The translations under genes and the position numbers were made by a program. From positions 12,896,001 through 12,960,000 of the forward strand of contig NC_063150.1 of assembly GCF_020921035.1 (NCBI RefSeq): a stretch of 64,000 nt of DNA. The letters are read 5' to 3'. The DNA comes from Rhodamnia argentea. Lineage: Eukaryota > Streptophyta > Magnoliopsida > Myrtales > Myrtaceae. Under the pieces are notes generated by a model, which saw nothing but the letters and a program-made list of their open reading frames with translations, was not told the origin of the DNA and ran no database searches. Shown here one piece after another: positions 48,701-60,529 of this stretch (its first letter is position 1; each line of letters begins with the position of its first letter).

Positions 48701-51700
48701 CAGGATCAGATCTGGAAAGATCAAACGTAAGGTGTCTGGACTTTGCATTCATATCTTCTCCCCTTGCTCCTTTTCCTTTCCTTCTTAATTAACTAAAACT
48801 GCAACACCTTTGCTGCACTAGGTTTGGTTCAGGCTTTTCTGATACATAGGAGATGGAGTTCATTATATAGGGGAAGTCATTGAATTATTTTATAAATTTT
48901 CTCAGTTAGTCTAAGTTATTGTATGCTAGACCTCTCAAGGGCTTTGCTCCGTGCTTCTGCTCTACTAGGAAAGTTTTTCTAGATAAAACTTCAGATAGTT
49001 GATCAGTGGACATGGCTTGATTCCCCCAACATAGAATTATCTATGTATTTTCTTAGTCATGCATCATTGACCAGTTATGTCAGTAACCAATTGCATGTTC
49101 TTGGATAGGATGACATCTTGTGATGAAATTTGGATGACAACAAAGACGATGCAATTATGGATGATCTTTTATTTGCTTTAATTGGTATCATGGAACTTCT
49201 TGTGTGCTTTTCAATAGATCTTTTCCTGTCCATGCAGGAAATTTGAGGATATTTTCGATGTGGACCATTTCATTGATTATCTGAAAGATGATGTTCGGAT
49301 TGTGCGCGATATCCCTGAGTGGTTCACTGATAAGTCAGAGCTGTTGACAAGCATCAGGTTAGATGAGATTATGTTTGCTGCTTCCTAATCATTACCACCA
49401 ATTACAGATTGTTTTTCACTAATTCAAAGAAGTATTGCCTAGACATAGGCTTTGCTAAATATCAAGTAGACTTTTAGAGGTCAAAAGAACAAATTGCCTA
49501 CCTGATGTTGTGTTGGTGAAGAAAGCATATTGCATATAGGGGGTAAAATTTGTTTGTGAAGGTGCATATTGGTCTCTTTTTGTCTACGTGTATAGGACAT
49601 GCGCACACAGACATGCACATTGCACATATGGAGACTGCTTTAATGGTTGCTTCTAAGTTCTGTTGTAAACAAGGTTGCTTTTGTTGCAAAGTTGGCAGAT
49701 GACAGATCATAACTATGGATTTTAAGTTTACTAAGCAAGTCAATAAAAATGTGGCTGGGTGATATTCCTATGCTGCTACAAATGCATGCGCTGACTCTTT
49801 TTATTTAGTCTTACAGTTATTAAGTACTTGATTAGCTTGGTTTATGATGTGAATAGAGTGATGGTCCATCAGCATGTCCTTAATTTGGATAAGCAGTTTA
49901 TAAGGAATAAGTATGTGATAGTAGTATCAATTTAATTTCCTCTGGCCGATGGTTTCTGAGACCACATAAATTGTACTGAATAGAACTAGATAGAATGTAT
50001 GGGTAGTGAGACAAAAAATGGTGATGGCCATATCATCATGTTGGACACCAATTGATTTAACCTTTGGAAAACGGGTTACTTTATAACCAAAACTACGAAG
50101 GGCTGTCTTATGGGAATTGTTGGTTTCAGTTGTGAACCATCAAGTTAAATAGAGCACATATGACATGTTTCTGGCAATTCCAACTTGTGTTCAACTTGCC
50201 AGTATTACGATGTGGTTGATGGTTTACTTAGAGTTGCATCTGGCATTAATGGCTTGAGTATTTGTTTGTTTCATAGACGGACAGTGAAGAATATTCCAAA
50301 ATATGCACCCGCACAATTTTACATTGACAATGTTCTACCTCGCATCAAGGAGAAAAAGATAATGTCGCTTAAACCCTTTGTCGATCGTCTTGGGTAAGTC
50401 AGTTATTTTTATATATACTGTGATTTTTCTATCACTCTGAGGTCCTCATGCAAAGTATTTTAAGTCCTTTCTTATCATCGACCCTTTCTTGATTAGGTAT
50501 GATAATGTTCCCCCAGAGATCAACAGACTTAGGTGCAGGGTGAATTACCATGCTCTTAAGTTTCTCCCAGAAATTGAAGAAATGTCGAATTTACTGGCAT
50601 CAAGGATGAGAAACCGCACTGGCAGTCAGAATCCCTACATGTATGCAACTGCATCACTTAATATTTGCTAAATCATAATACCTCATGGACCTGACTGTAT
50701 TTTGAAACAGGGCGCTTCATCTTAGGTTTGAGAAAGGGATGGTTGGCTTGTCTTTTTGCGATTTTGTGGGGACAAGGGAGGAGAAAGCTAAAATGGCTGA
50801 ATACAGAAAAAAGGAATGGCCTCGGCGGTATAAAGTGAGTTGGTGGGAAAAAGTTTTGGCTCTTTATGTTAGATGGGAATTAAAAGAAACATGCTCTCCA
50901 TCACTTTCTTCAATTGCTCGTGCCTGCAGAATGGTTCTCATCTATGGCAGCTGGCCCTGCAGAAGAGGAAGGAAGGCCGATGTCCTCTTGAGCCAGGGGA
51001 AGTTGCTGTGATTCTGCGAGCAATGGGTTATCCCAAGGAAACTCAAATTTATGTTGCCTCTGGGCAGGTATATGGTGGTCAGAATCGATTGGCACCACTA
51101 AGGAACATGTTCCCCAATCTGGTGAGACCTTTATTTATTCGTATTAGACCATTTAGATTCTCAATCAACTTGGTGAGTGGCCACTTGCTAGTTTCTATTA
51201 AATCTTGCAAGGAGCAGTGGGAAACTCACGTTGAATCTTCTTTCCAGCAAGAATATGATTCCTTGTTCATTATTCTACAATTTTGCCATTTTCTTGTATA
51301 GTTGCAGTTTAGCTACTAAATACTGCTGTTTTAGTTTTGGTACATCCAGATTAAATTACCACGTATATCATCAAGGTATATAGAGGCCTGAGGTCTGAAA
51401 ATGCCTCCTTTTGAAGCATGTCCAAGGATACTTAAGTAATGGATGATATTGAGGCTTGAAATTGTGCATAGGCTGCGAGTGGCAAAGGATTAACAATAGA
51501 AGGAGATTGATTGCTTATGCATTTTCTCTGATTGTCGCTTCCTTTCGTCACTTACTTGGACTATCAAGCAATACCTTTTTGCATGTCGTCGTTTCTAAAA
51601 CACCCAATTACAGCTTTATGCATACTGAAATGTATGAAAGTTGAAGTGCAACTTTTTGCATACTGAAGATAGTGTTTCATATTCGGAACAGTCTTTTTAT

Positions 51701-52266
51701 TTTGGATAGAAAAAGGCAACATTTGTAACTCTGCAATGCTTCATGGAAGATTCGGTTAAGATTGTCATTGGGGATCTTTGCTTGTTAATATTTTTTTCTT
51801 ATGAATGATGAGATGCACACCAAGAAGTTTCAAAGTCTATAATCAGCATGGGTAAGCATCGAGTCCGATACCTTGAGACCCTCATTTATATCACACCAAA
51901 TAACAGGTGACAAAGGAGGAGCTGACGACAAAGGAGGAGCTTGATGGTTTCAGAAAGCACGTGACAAGCTTGGCAGCCCTTGATTTTCTGGTATGCTTGA
52001 AGTCTGATGTTTTTGTGATGACCCATGGAGGCAATTTCGCTAAATTGATAATTGGGGCACGGAGATACATGGGCCACCGGCTTAAATCAATAAAACCTGA
52101 TAAGGGCCTCATGTCTAAATCTTTCGGTGATCCCTACATGGGTTGGGCGACATTTGTTGAGGATGTAGTCGTAACCCACCAGACAAGGACTGGATTGCCC
52201 GAGGAGACATTTCCTAACTATGATATATGGGAGAATCCTCTGACTCCTTGCATGTGTAGAGCTTAA
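45708..52266 (+). CDS. Plant O-fucosyltransferase family protein (GT106-like), PAGR-like
   Basis: Eleven exons: 45708-46025, 46508-46558, 46657-46747, 47417-47493, 48638-48726, 49238-49357, 50277-50393, 50497-50640, 50711-50834, 50930-51121, 51907-52266. Phases close and give 560 residues. It is a type II membrane protein: a Ser/Asp/Arg-rich cytosolic tail (MAELRHSSSLGSRASSSPMK), one membrane anchor at about 83-103, then a luminal catalytic region. The GDP-fucose-transferase hallmarks are present: AEGGLNQQRIAICNAVAVAK (GGLNQQR at 171-177), ALHLRFEKGMVG (HLRFE at 339-343) and FVMTHGGNFAKLIIGARRY near the end. Family members work in the Golgi on pectin, rhamnogalacturonan or arabinogalactan; PAGR (At3g26370 from memory) is the closest one I can name, but this is not certain. 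The first exon is GC-rich; introns reach over 1 kb. Confidence 0.9.
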
Positions 52267-53110
52267 AACGAGGGCGTCTAATGAGAATTTTCTCGTGCAC
52301 TAGCCCTGGCAGAGCGTTCTTTTTAGGTGTGCTCTTAAACTGGGACAGTAATCTCTATTCACTGTGCAAGGTGTGAAGAGTTTGTGCCATAAGCTGAACA
52401 CGTCTCTGAGTTGGCAGAAGATCTTGGATTTGAGCTCATTTGTACGAGTAACTGAGCTGCAGGACTTGGGTCTCCACATTATTGCGGAGGGTCGTGTATT
52501 ACAGCCTTTGCTCATGTCGCAGTGCAGAGACCTGCTCTCAGACGGTCAAATGGTTTTCTAGTTTTAGCATATCCTTTCTAGCGGATCATGTGAGGCAATT
52601 TCCTGTAAAGCAACTTTGAGATGAGCAAGAGAGCAATTTTTGTGGTTTTTTTGGTTCGTTGACGGACCGAGAGATGACTGTGCCCATGATGTAGGACGGG
52701 CTAGACGACAGGTCCCTTCTCATTCTTTCGTTTGGACTCGGGAACCAATTAACCGATTCAGGAGTCATTAGTCAGTATAGTAATGAAATTCAGTTGATCT
52801 CTCTCTCTCTCTCTCTCTCCAAAATAGATAGTTAAACTTTACTATGGTTCAAAGACATTATGCAAAGCACAGGTTGATGATGCAGGAGTCGAAGTTTCAA
52901 TGATTCAGTTTAAACACGGGACGTTGCTATACAACTTTATTCGGTGGTAGTCATTCGAAGATGATGTGGAATCTATCTTTCTCACAATTACTCCATTAAA
53001 TTGAGAGAAAATATTTTTTTTATCTTTATTTTAGGAAATATTTTCGAATTTTACTTTTTCAAGTTTAGACAAAACAGTTTAAGGGCTTTGCTTAGGTCTA
53101 AAACTTTATT
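52267..53110. other. 3' UTR of the O-fucosyltransferase gene and intergenic DNA
   Basis: The first several hundred bases should be 3' UTR. A (CT)n tract lies at about 52799-52819. No gene seen. Confidence 0.4.
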
Positions 53111-53117
53111 ATGTTGT

Positions 53118-53335
53118 GCTTGTTGACTTGGTGTTAGTTCGGTAAGAGGTTTATCTTCTTTGTGTATGTTTTTTTTTTCTCTTTTTATTTTTGGCCAGTT
53201 CTTCAACGCTTGTTGACTTGGTGTTAGTTCGGTAAGAGATTTATCTTCTCTGTGTATTTTTTTTTTTTTTTATCTTCTTCGTGTATGTTTTTTTTTTTCT
53301 CGTTTTATTTTTGGTCAGTTCTTCGTGTATGTTGG
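53118..53335. repeat. Local tandem duplication with T-runs
   Basis: The phrase CTTGTTGACTTGGTGTTAGT then TCGGTAAGAG(G/A)TTTATCTTC occurs at 53118 and again at 53209, each followed by GTGTATG, a T-run and ATTTTTGGYCAGTTCTTC. The second copy has an extra partial internal copy of TTTATCTTCTTCGTGTATG. Confidence 0.8.
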
Positions 53336-54560
53336 AAGCAATTTACATGTGGTCCACAAGCTATGGGAATCATCGACATGACTTGAAAAGATTAGTAATA
53401 TCAAGCACTGAAAAGTCTACAATAAACAAATCAACTTCAACCAACACTCAATTATTTTAAACCCACGAAGGTAAAACGAAAGAGGCACGCATGCTCACAG
53501 TGAATTGAATCCCCCAGTGAGACGTGATCGACGGCAACGAAGTTCTTCTCGGACATGGTGTCGCCCTCGTAGAGCATGCACTCGACCGCAACCGACGGAT
53601 GGGTCACCTTCCCATGGCGCTCTCAATTGCTTTCGCTTTCAGGTCTCACTCGAAAAAGCCTGTCACGGATAGAAATTCCCCACATCCATATTGAAGTTTA
53701 CCTCACTTTTTCAAGTGAAGCTAACTTCTTGTGAGTTGAGAATTTTGTTATGTTTCCATATATTGTGAAACCAAATAACTATGAACAGTTATACTTATTG
53801 TAACATAATTTGACTGGATATTATTACGTACAGTAAATTTAAATAAGTAACAATTACCATGTTATTAGGAACTTTCCTTATTATATATAACATTCAATGT
53901 TGGCTAAAAAGTTTTTTTTTTTTTAATCATGAAAAGGGCGAATTTTCAGATTCCCTATTATTTGTCTGAGATATTAAGAATTCACAAAGCAAACAACAAG
54001 AAAAGTCGGATAGATGCTTCCATGGCACAAAGTGCTCTCAATAAGTAAATAACTTTTCGACCAAAAAAAAAAGTAAATAACTTTGAAAGTACTCTCTTTT
54101 TTGGAGATTTTTCTCCATAAACAAGTATTGGGAAATAAAAACTCCAAATTTCCGTACCAAAAGGTTTTCTTTTCATTTTTTTTTCTTTTTAGCTGAAAAC
54201 GTGAACGAAAAGATTTTCTATTTTTGGACTTTGTTAACATAACAAGTTTTTGGATGACTGTTTAGAATAACAATAAGTTATAAGCCAAAAATTCTTAAAA
54301 GAGTGGACTCTGCAATAATTTTTAATTAATTATTATCTATTTTTTGTGGCCTAAGATAGACTATTAGCATAACAATTACCCAAAAACTGTTATATAATGA
54401 ATACACTATATTTTTTTTACAGGCATAAACAAAAGGTATATACATGGAATTATTCACGTGATAACTCGATCGAGTTTAACTATTTATTGATATGGTCCAA
54501 CCGACATGCTCATAATTTCTCATGTCATGCAAGGCGGAAGACCTTTGCTTTGCTAAAATA
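53336..54560. other. Intergenic DNA, no gene recognised
   Basis: AT-rich, with a GC-richer patch at about 53470-53660 that carries no convincing frame. Confidence 0.4.
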
Positions 54561-54823
54561 GGCAAAAGGACATCTCAAGTGTCAATATTTGTGTACGGCG
54601 TTTATTTTGGTGCCAATATTTTTTTTTTTATTCACTCAAATGCTAATTTTTTTTAAATGATTGTTTAAGTGCCGACTCTAATGAGGTCGTCGAAATTTCT
54701 CGCCGTTGGCACCGAAATGATTGTTTTCTCTCCAATTTGGCATTTAAGTGATCCAAAAAAAAATTTATTGGCACCAAAGTGAGCACCGTACACAAATATT
54801 AATACTTGAGATGTTCTTATGCC
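54561..54823. mobile_element. Mutator-type MITE, 263 bp, with target-site duplication
   Basis: Terminal inverted repeats: left GGCAAAAGGACATCTCAAGT at 54561-54580, right (reverse complement) GGCATAAGAACATCTCAAGT at the other end; the repeat arms continue inward for about 65 bases (both contain TATTTGTGTACGG and TTTGGTGCCAATA). The element is bounded by TGCTAAAATA (54551-54560) and TGCTAAAATG (54824-54833), a 10-bp duplication with one mismatch at the last base, or 9 perfect bases. A 9-10-bp duplication with GG...CC ends fits Mutator-like MITEs. No coding capacity. Confidence 0.8.
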
Positions 54824-54833
54824 TGCTAAAATG

Positions 54834-55300
54834 TCATGCGTCGCTTCTGCGTGAGTTTTCAGTTGTATATTATTTTCATGAATATGTAATCTTACCCGAA
54901 CAAAAAATAAATAAATTCAAGTTCCTACTCCAGGTTATCCGTGTGTACGACCTCTGCTCGTCAAGTTTCACGCATTGTTCTTAATCCGGCTTTCACGCGA
55001 AAAAGAATTTGAAGCATTTCACAATACTTATCTACTGGATTTATATATATTTTTCATATGTAATTTCTCTCCATCTATAAATTTAAGCTCTTTACTAGGA
55101 TATTCTAATACTTCTAAGGGTAATTAAGTAGTGTTCGAAATGGCAATATCATGAGATTTGGACCCACTTTTCTCGATAGAAGTTAATCCAACAGTCAAAC
55201 AAAACTTGATAAGAGTTTTAACGGTAGGAAAGGCTCGATCAAATGAAGAGTCTCCACCCTCTACTAACAAAAGATCTTATCATTATGGAATATTATTGGA
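54834..55300. other. Intergenic DNA, no gene recognised
   Basis: AT-rich; no frame, RNA or repeat that I can support. Confidence 0.4.
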
Positions 55301-55309
55301 GGATAAATG

Positions 55310-55665
55310 ATCCATAAACTTTGATCTAAGGTGTAATATCGTTTCTGAACTTTTGACTTATGCAATGGGCTCTTTGAACTTTCGCTCAATGTGAAATATC
55401 GTGTCTAAAATTTTAATTTATTCAATAATGATTTTACACTATTGTAAATATTCAATATAGTCTTTGAACTATACGAAAAATATCTAAGAATTCGCTAACC
55501 AAACCGAACATTAGATCAAAAGTTCATGGGCCACATTAAACAAATTAAAAAATTTATAAACGACATTGCACATTGTACTAAACTTTATGGACCATATTAA
55601 ATAAGTTAAATATTCGATGACGATATCACATATTGAATCGAAGTCCATGGATCTTTTACGTGATT
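55310..55665. repeat. Dispersed repeat, family B (copy 2), head-to-head halves
   Basis: The left half (55310-55430) carries units such as TGTAATATCGTTTCTGAACT that read as the reverse complement of the right half (55510-55660), with phrases like AGTTCATGGGCCACATTAAA and CTTTATGGACCATATTAAAT. The right half matches the units at 20700-20885. This forms an imperfect palindrome. Confidence 0.6.
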
Positions 55666-55669
55666 TTTC

Positions 55670-56757
55670 ATTATCCTCTCGTGCAAATTAAAGAAATAAT
55701 ATACTATTGGAAAAGGATGACAAGGTGAAGAAGCCCAATCCGGCAAACGGTCCCCAAAAGTCGCGAGGCTTCCCAGTCTGTCAGTTCATTCATATTTTGT
55801 CATCACTTCCCATCGGCACGCATTTCGCGGATTTCGATGGTAGACTTTTACTTCCTGCAGTCAACATAAACAAACAAATTGACCATCCTCATCCCCTCCT
55901 CCTCCTCCTCAGTTGGGGTGACGTGGTCTTTGCAATTACCTAGAAATTCACAGGAAGCCGACACTAGAATTAAATAACTACACTTCAAAGAGGAGAAAAA
56001 GCCTGTTTGGTGAGAAAGAGCCAATAGGAACGACTTGTGTACTGTGCATGCCAATGACGTCTCCCCTGGTAAAATTAGTCTGCCTCAGGGATATAGTTCA
56101 CTGGCACAATTGCGTTTGTGAACTGGCATTTTATCTTTCGAAATTTGAGCTCGAGATGAAACCCGACTCGGGTTGAGATAGTTATTCATTTACAATTCAA
56201 ATTAGATCGGGTCGACTCAGTTCGGATAGAAGAATATAATCTATTCGAGCTCCAGAGATTTCGTTCAATCAAACCCATGTTCCGATTGAGATATCGGTAC
56301 AAGTTCTTCTCTCCTAACACACCGGACTCAACACGAGCTGAGTCTCGAGCTATGTATAACAAGCGAGTCAAGCCGGGCACAGATGATATGCATTATGGAC
56401 ATTGAATCCCATTTCATTACACCCATTGCGTCTACACCTTTGCGAGGCTCAAGCTTCTTTTTGGCATTGGCACCTGGCACTGTTCGGACTACTGCATCTG
56501 CTAGTGCCAAAAAAAAAAAGAAAAAGGAGAAGGATAATTGGACAGGAAAGGATCGAAAAATTTCCTTTCAACAGTTCCAAGTAGAAAAAACAAGTTGCTT
56601 ATCGTGTCATTATTCCTAATCCTTCATTAATATCTTTTCATTATGAAAAATTCTCTTTATGACATCAGATTTGACAATTCAAATCAATTGATGGCCCACA
56701 ACTCACTAATCGGGCCTCAAGTAGCCATAGAGTTTCAAAAAAAAGTCTAGCCTAAAG
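55670..56757. other. Intergenic DNA, no gene recognised
   Basis: A weakly coding-like frame at 55707-55943 (+) has no domain and no splice-linked partner. An A-run lies at about 56508-56525. Confidence 0.4.
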
Positions 56758-57209
56758 GGCATTTTCACCATTTTCCATTTTGATTTTTTGTTTATTTTAT
56801 CCTTTTATATTTAATTTTTTTTAAATAGCCACACATGGGGTAGGGTGGCCAGCTCTCCCGCCTGTGGCCGTCGACCCATAGCTGGTGCGGGGTCGTTGGC
56901 GACTCGACAGGGGTCGGCGACTAGATGCGAGGGCTAGAGCCCTCGCCAAAATCGGGAGAGGGTCAAGATCTCTCCCGGATTTGGGCCGGGGCCGCCGACC
57001 CTTGCCTAGCCCCCCGCCCGATCCTAACATGGCGGGGGTCGCCGGTCCTCGCCCGGATCTAGGAGATGGCCTGACTCTCGCTAGCCTCCGTTGCCCCCCA
57101 TTAACTTCCTCTATGTGTTGTTTTTTTTTAATTAATTTTTAAGGAAACAAAAAAGGAAAAGTACGATAGAAAAAGAAAAAAATCAAATAAGGAAAAAGAC
57201 GAAAATGCC
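56758..57209. mobile_element. Foldback-like element: GC-rich core between AT-rich inverted arms
   Basis: The left end GGCATTTTCACCATTTTCCA matches the reverse complement of the right end, GGCATTTTCGTCTTTTTCCT, and both go on into TTTGATTTTTT and T-rich arms. Between them lies a ~290-base GC-rich core (about 56826-57108) with words such as GGCGACTCGACAGGGGTCGG. I could not find a clear target-site duplication. Open frames in the core are by-products. Confidence 0.5.
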
Positions 57210-57344
57210 TTGAAATTAAGTCATTTTTTGAAGTTTTATGGCTATTTCATGCTCTTATTTGAAAGAAGTTCACTTTATATTATTGTTTGAGAAAATGAGA
57301 ATACTTGATTGTTAATTGTAACAAAATTTATTTGATGCTTTTAT

Positions 57345-58136
57345 TTAAGAAAATAAGAGCACTTCGGACTTAGAATTTTCCCTTTGTCCCATCCGACGAC
57401 GAATGGTGCAATCATAAACAGAGAAGAGAGAGAGATTTCTAACTAACCGACGGTTGACTTCCGCTGGTCCCTGCTGCTCCCGATCAGGCTCCGTCGATCC
57501 CTCCCTGATAAGAGCTTCGGTCCTCTTCTGCATACTCGTCAGCACGTTCTGCCACGTGTTCGCCCTCGAGTGCGCCACGAGGCCCACGTTGATCGCCGCC
57601 AGATCCTCCGCCCTCACCGCGATCACCTCCTCCGGCTCCGCCTCGTCCAACGCCCAGATCAGGCACGAGCAGAACCCCTTCGAGATCTCTGAGTCGCTGT
57701 CCGCCCTGAACCTCATCCTCCTCCCCCTCCCCCCGCCGCCGTACGTCCCGACCTCGAGCCACACCCGCGTCGCGCAACCGGGGACTCTGTTTGCGTCGAG
57801 CCGAGCCGACTCGTCAAAGGGAGGCAGGATCTCCGCGTAGTGCAGGAGCCGCTTCACCCTGTCTATAGGCTCCGCCAGGGACCGGAACTCCGAGGCCAGG
57901 CGCCGGAGCCGATTGGGAGCCGCCGCAGGGCCGGAGACCGACCTTGAGTGATGGGCGGATCCGGAGGCGTCGTCGCTGTCGAGACTGAGAGAGTTCTCCA
58001 CGAGCCTGGATCTGAAGTCCTCTCTACTCGACGGTGGCGCAGCTCGCGCGTGTCTCCAGCGAGGATCAGGCGGCCGAGTCGAGGGAAAGCGTAGAGAGGA
58101 GGAGGCGGAGGTCGGAGCGGAAGATGTTAAGTTCAT
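57345..58136 (-). CDS. SUFE2: SufE-like protein 2, chloroplastic (cysteine desulfurase activator)
   Basis: The frame from the ATG at 58136 gives 263 residues. Residues 1-75 are Ser/Arg/Pro-rich with few acids, as in plastid transit peptides. The SufE domain covers about 79-207: ASEFRSLAEPIDRVKRLLHY, then ANRVPGCATRVWLEVG with the sulfur-accepting cysteine at 121, ADSDSEISKGFCSCLIWALD, and INVGLVAHSRANTWQNVLTS MQKRTEAL. Plastid SufE proteins take sulfur from the NifS/SufS cysteine desulfurase and raise its activity for Fe-S cluster assembly. The last ~50 residues (after about 210) resemble nothing in the family. A GTTAG donor-like site at 57443-57447 (minus strand), just after Arg230, suggests an intron may begin there, so the 3' end of the CDS is uncertain. 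The gene is GC-rich at third positions. Confidence 0.82.
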   Translation of the reverse strand: MNLTSSAPTSASSSLRFPSTRPPDPRWRHARAAPPSSREDFRSRLVENSLSLDSDDASGSAHHSRSVSGPAAAPNRLRRLASEFRSLAEPIDRVKRLLHYAEILPPFDESARLDANRVPGCATRVWLEVGTYGGGGRGRRMRFRADSDSEISKGFCSCLIWALDEAEPEEVIAVRAEDLAAINVGLVAHSRANTWQNVLTSMQKRTEALIREGSTEPDREQQGPAEVNRRLVRNLSLFSVYDCTIRRRMGQRENSKSEVLLFS

Positions 58137-58348
58137 GTCAGGATGGAGAGAAAACGAAGCGGCATTCGGCGAGAAATGCGGCAAAGGACAGGGAAAATGG
58201 ACCGAAAGTTTTCTCGGAAACGGCGAGAAAGGAAGAAGTGGGTGGTCGGAGATTTGAGCGTGTCAAAAAGGAAGAAAGAGCGCGAGTGTCTCCTTCCGTA
58301 GTGCTACGAGAAGAGAAGAGAAGGCCTTTTATATACGGGTTAATACAA

Positions 58349-59350
58349 TTACTACACATGTGATAACTTTATCCAAAATCATTTTTTTATCACGAAAAAT
58401 TTCATACTAGTATACCTATGATAAATTTATCATAAATTATTTTTTGACTATCAAAAATCCTAAGTTAGTACATCTGTGACAAATTTACTTTAAACTAACT
58501 TTTTTATCACGAAAAATCTCAAATTGATATATCTATGACAAATCTACCCTACTTTAACTTGGGTTAATATCACGAACACTCTCAAATTGATACACCTATG
58601 ACAAATAGATGGTAAAAACCCAAACCGGTATACCCGTGAACCGCCATGTGTCATCCAACTTAACAATTTGATGGTTAGATTTAATGAAAACTAACGAAGG
58701 GTAAATTTGTCATAAGTGTACCGATTTGGAGTATATTTATCACAAATGTACCAGTTTATAATTTTTTGTAGCAAAAAAAAAATTGAGGTAAATTTATCAC
58801 ATGTATATCAATTTAGGGTTTTCTGTAATATTAACCCTTTAATAATACCACGACAAATCTTAAACTTGTATACCTATGACAAATTTATCCCAAATTATTT
58901 TTTTGACCATCGAAAATCCCAAACTAGTACACTTTGACAAATTTATCACAAACTGGTATATTTATGACAAATTTACCATCCGTTAATTTTCGTTAAATCT
59001 AACCATCAAATTACTAAGTCGAAAGCATGTGGTAGTTCACGGGTATATCAATTTAGGATTTTTACTCTCTGTTTGTCACAAGTTTATTAATTTGAGATTT
59101 TTAGTGGTATTAATCTAATTTAATAGAGGGTAAATTTGTTATGGGTGTACCAACTTAGAACTTTTCTTGGTCAAAAAAATTAGTTTATGGTAAATTTGTC
59201 ATAAAAGTACCAGTTTAGGATTTTGATGGTCAAAAAATAATTTGAGGTAAACTTATCACATGTGTACCAATTTGAGGTTGTTCATGGTAAAAAAAATAGT
59301 TTAGGGTAAATTTGTCACGTATATACTAATTTGGAGTTTTCTATGGCATT
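58349..59350. repeat. Array of ~70-bp units in alternating orientation (family C, copy 1)
   Basis: Units like CACGAAAAATCTCAAATTGA then TATATCTATGACAAAT(C/T)TACC run forward at about 58349-58620 and 58845-58990, and as reverse complements (GGTAAATTTGTCATAAGTGT then ACCGATTTGGAG) at about 58700-58840 and 59105-59345. The forward-reverse-forward-reverse order makes a large set of imperfect palindromes. No coding capacity. Confidence 0.7.
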
Positions 59351-60525
59351 AACCCTATATTAGACCAACGGAAACTTTCAAGTAGCCCTAGAAAATGGGC
59401 TGTTTTTTTTTTTTTTCCTTGTAAGTGGATCTTGTCCAAATAAGCTTTCGAAGTAAGTAATTTAAGATTTTGAAGTAAGTAATTTAAGATGACTTACTTT
59501 CATAAAAAATAATCATTTGTATTGCTTACACAAATCGAAATGAATGAATAACAACGAATGATTTGAAGTAGTCTCAAATCACCTTGTAGCTCTGCTCGTC
59601 GGCCAGATCTTCCCTAGCCGGTGAGCACGTGCCGTTCACATGTTAATTTCTCCGACATTCCCAAGGGCATTTTCGTCCTAGGGCACTAGTGTTTTCGTAT
59701 CGTTTTCTTTCTTTTCTTTCTCTCTCTTTCTTTTTTCTCCACTCCGGTGTTCTGGCTATCGTCCCACCTCCCAAAAAGTGAGTAATGTATGATATTAATG
59801 CCGATGTTAGTTCGTCAATGGATCAATTTTGGCATCGTACTTTGTCAGGCACATCAAGAATAATTCACAAATTCGCGTAACTTTTATCATGTCCAAGTGC
59901 GATCTGCTTCACATGAATACTTACTTATAGTTTAGCGCACAAGTTGGAAATTCAAGTTAAATTACGACTAACCTCGCCAGTTCTTTGTAGTTTAATATTC
60001 GATTTGGTAGGAAAAAGAAGACTGAAAAAGTAAAGTCATCATTACCACGGAATAAAGCGTGAACAACTCCAAATCAAAATCAAAATCAAAAATATTATTC
60101 GCAAGTTGAATCCAGAAAATCTCTTTAAAATACATGTTTAATTGTATAATGATGGATTCTTTGATCTTTAATTGTTTAATTAAGAACATCCAACGGAATC
60201 GCCATGTTGGGAGAACAAAATGACGTAAGCGATTACATCATATAAAATGGCAGTCATGGTACGGGAGCAGTCGATCAACGTATATCCAAGATGAGGGCAA
60301 AAAGGGGAAAAAAACCAATAATGGAGATATTGTATAGAAGATCTTAGGTACCAACGTACAAATGTATGATGCACATACAAAATAATTCAATTAGATGAGC
60401 ATCTAAGTTGCGGCGACATCGAAGTTTAGTTTGGTGTAGAGATTTTTGAAGCAATCATGGGAATTCGTCTTGATCCGTTGGCAATGTAATGAAACATATA
60501 TGTGTTCGATTGCATAATTATTTTT
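59351..60525. other. Intergenic DNA, no gene recognised
   Basis: A CT/T-rich stretch lies at about 59700-59740. No supported frame. Confidence 0.4.
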
Positions 60526-60529
60526 TAGG

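Noticed and set aside
56821..57142. Frames on both strands in the GC-rich foldback core
   Set aside because: No domain; explained by high GC content.
57454..57840. 128-codon plus-strand frame
   Set aside because: Antisense to the SufE-like gene.
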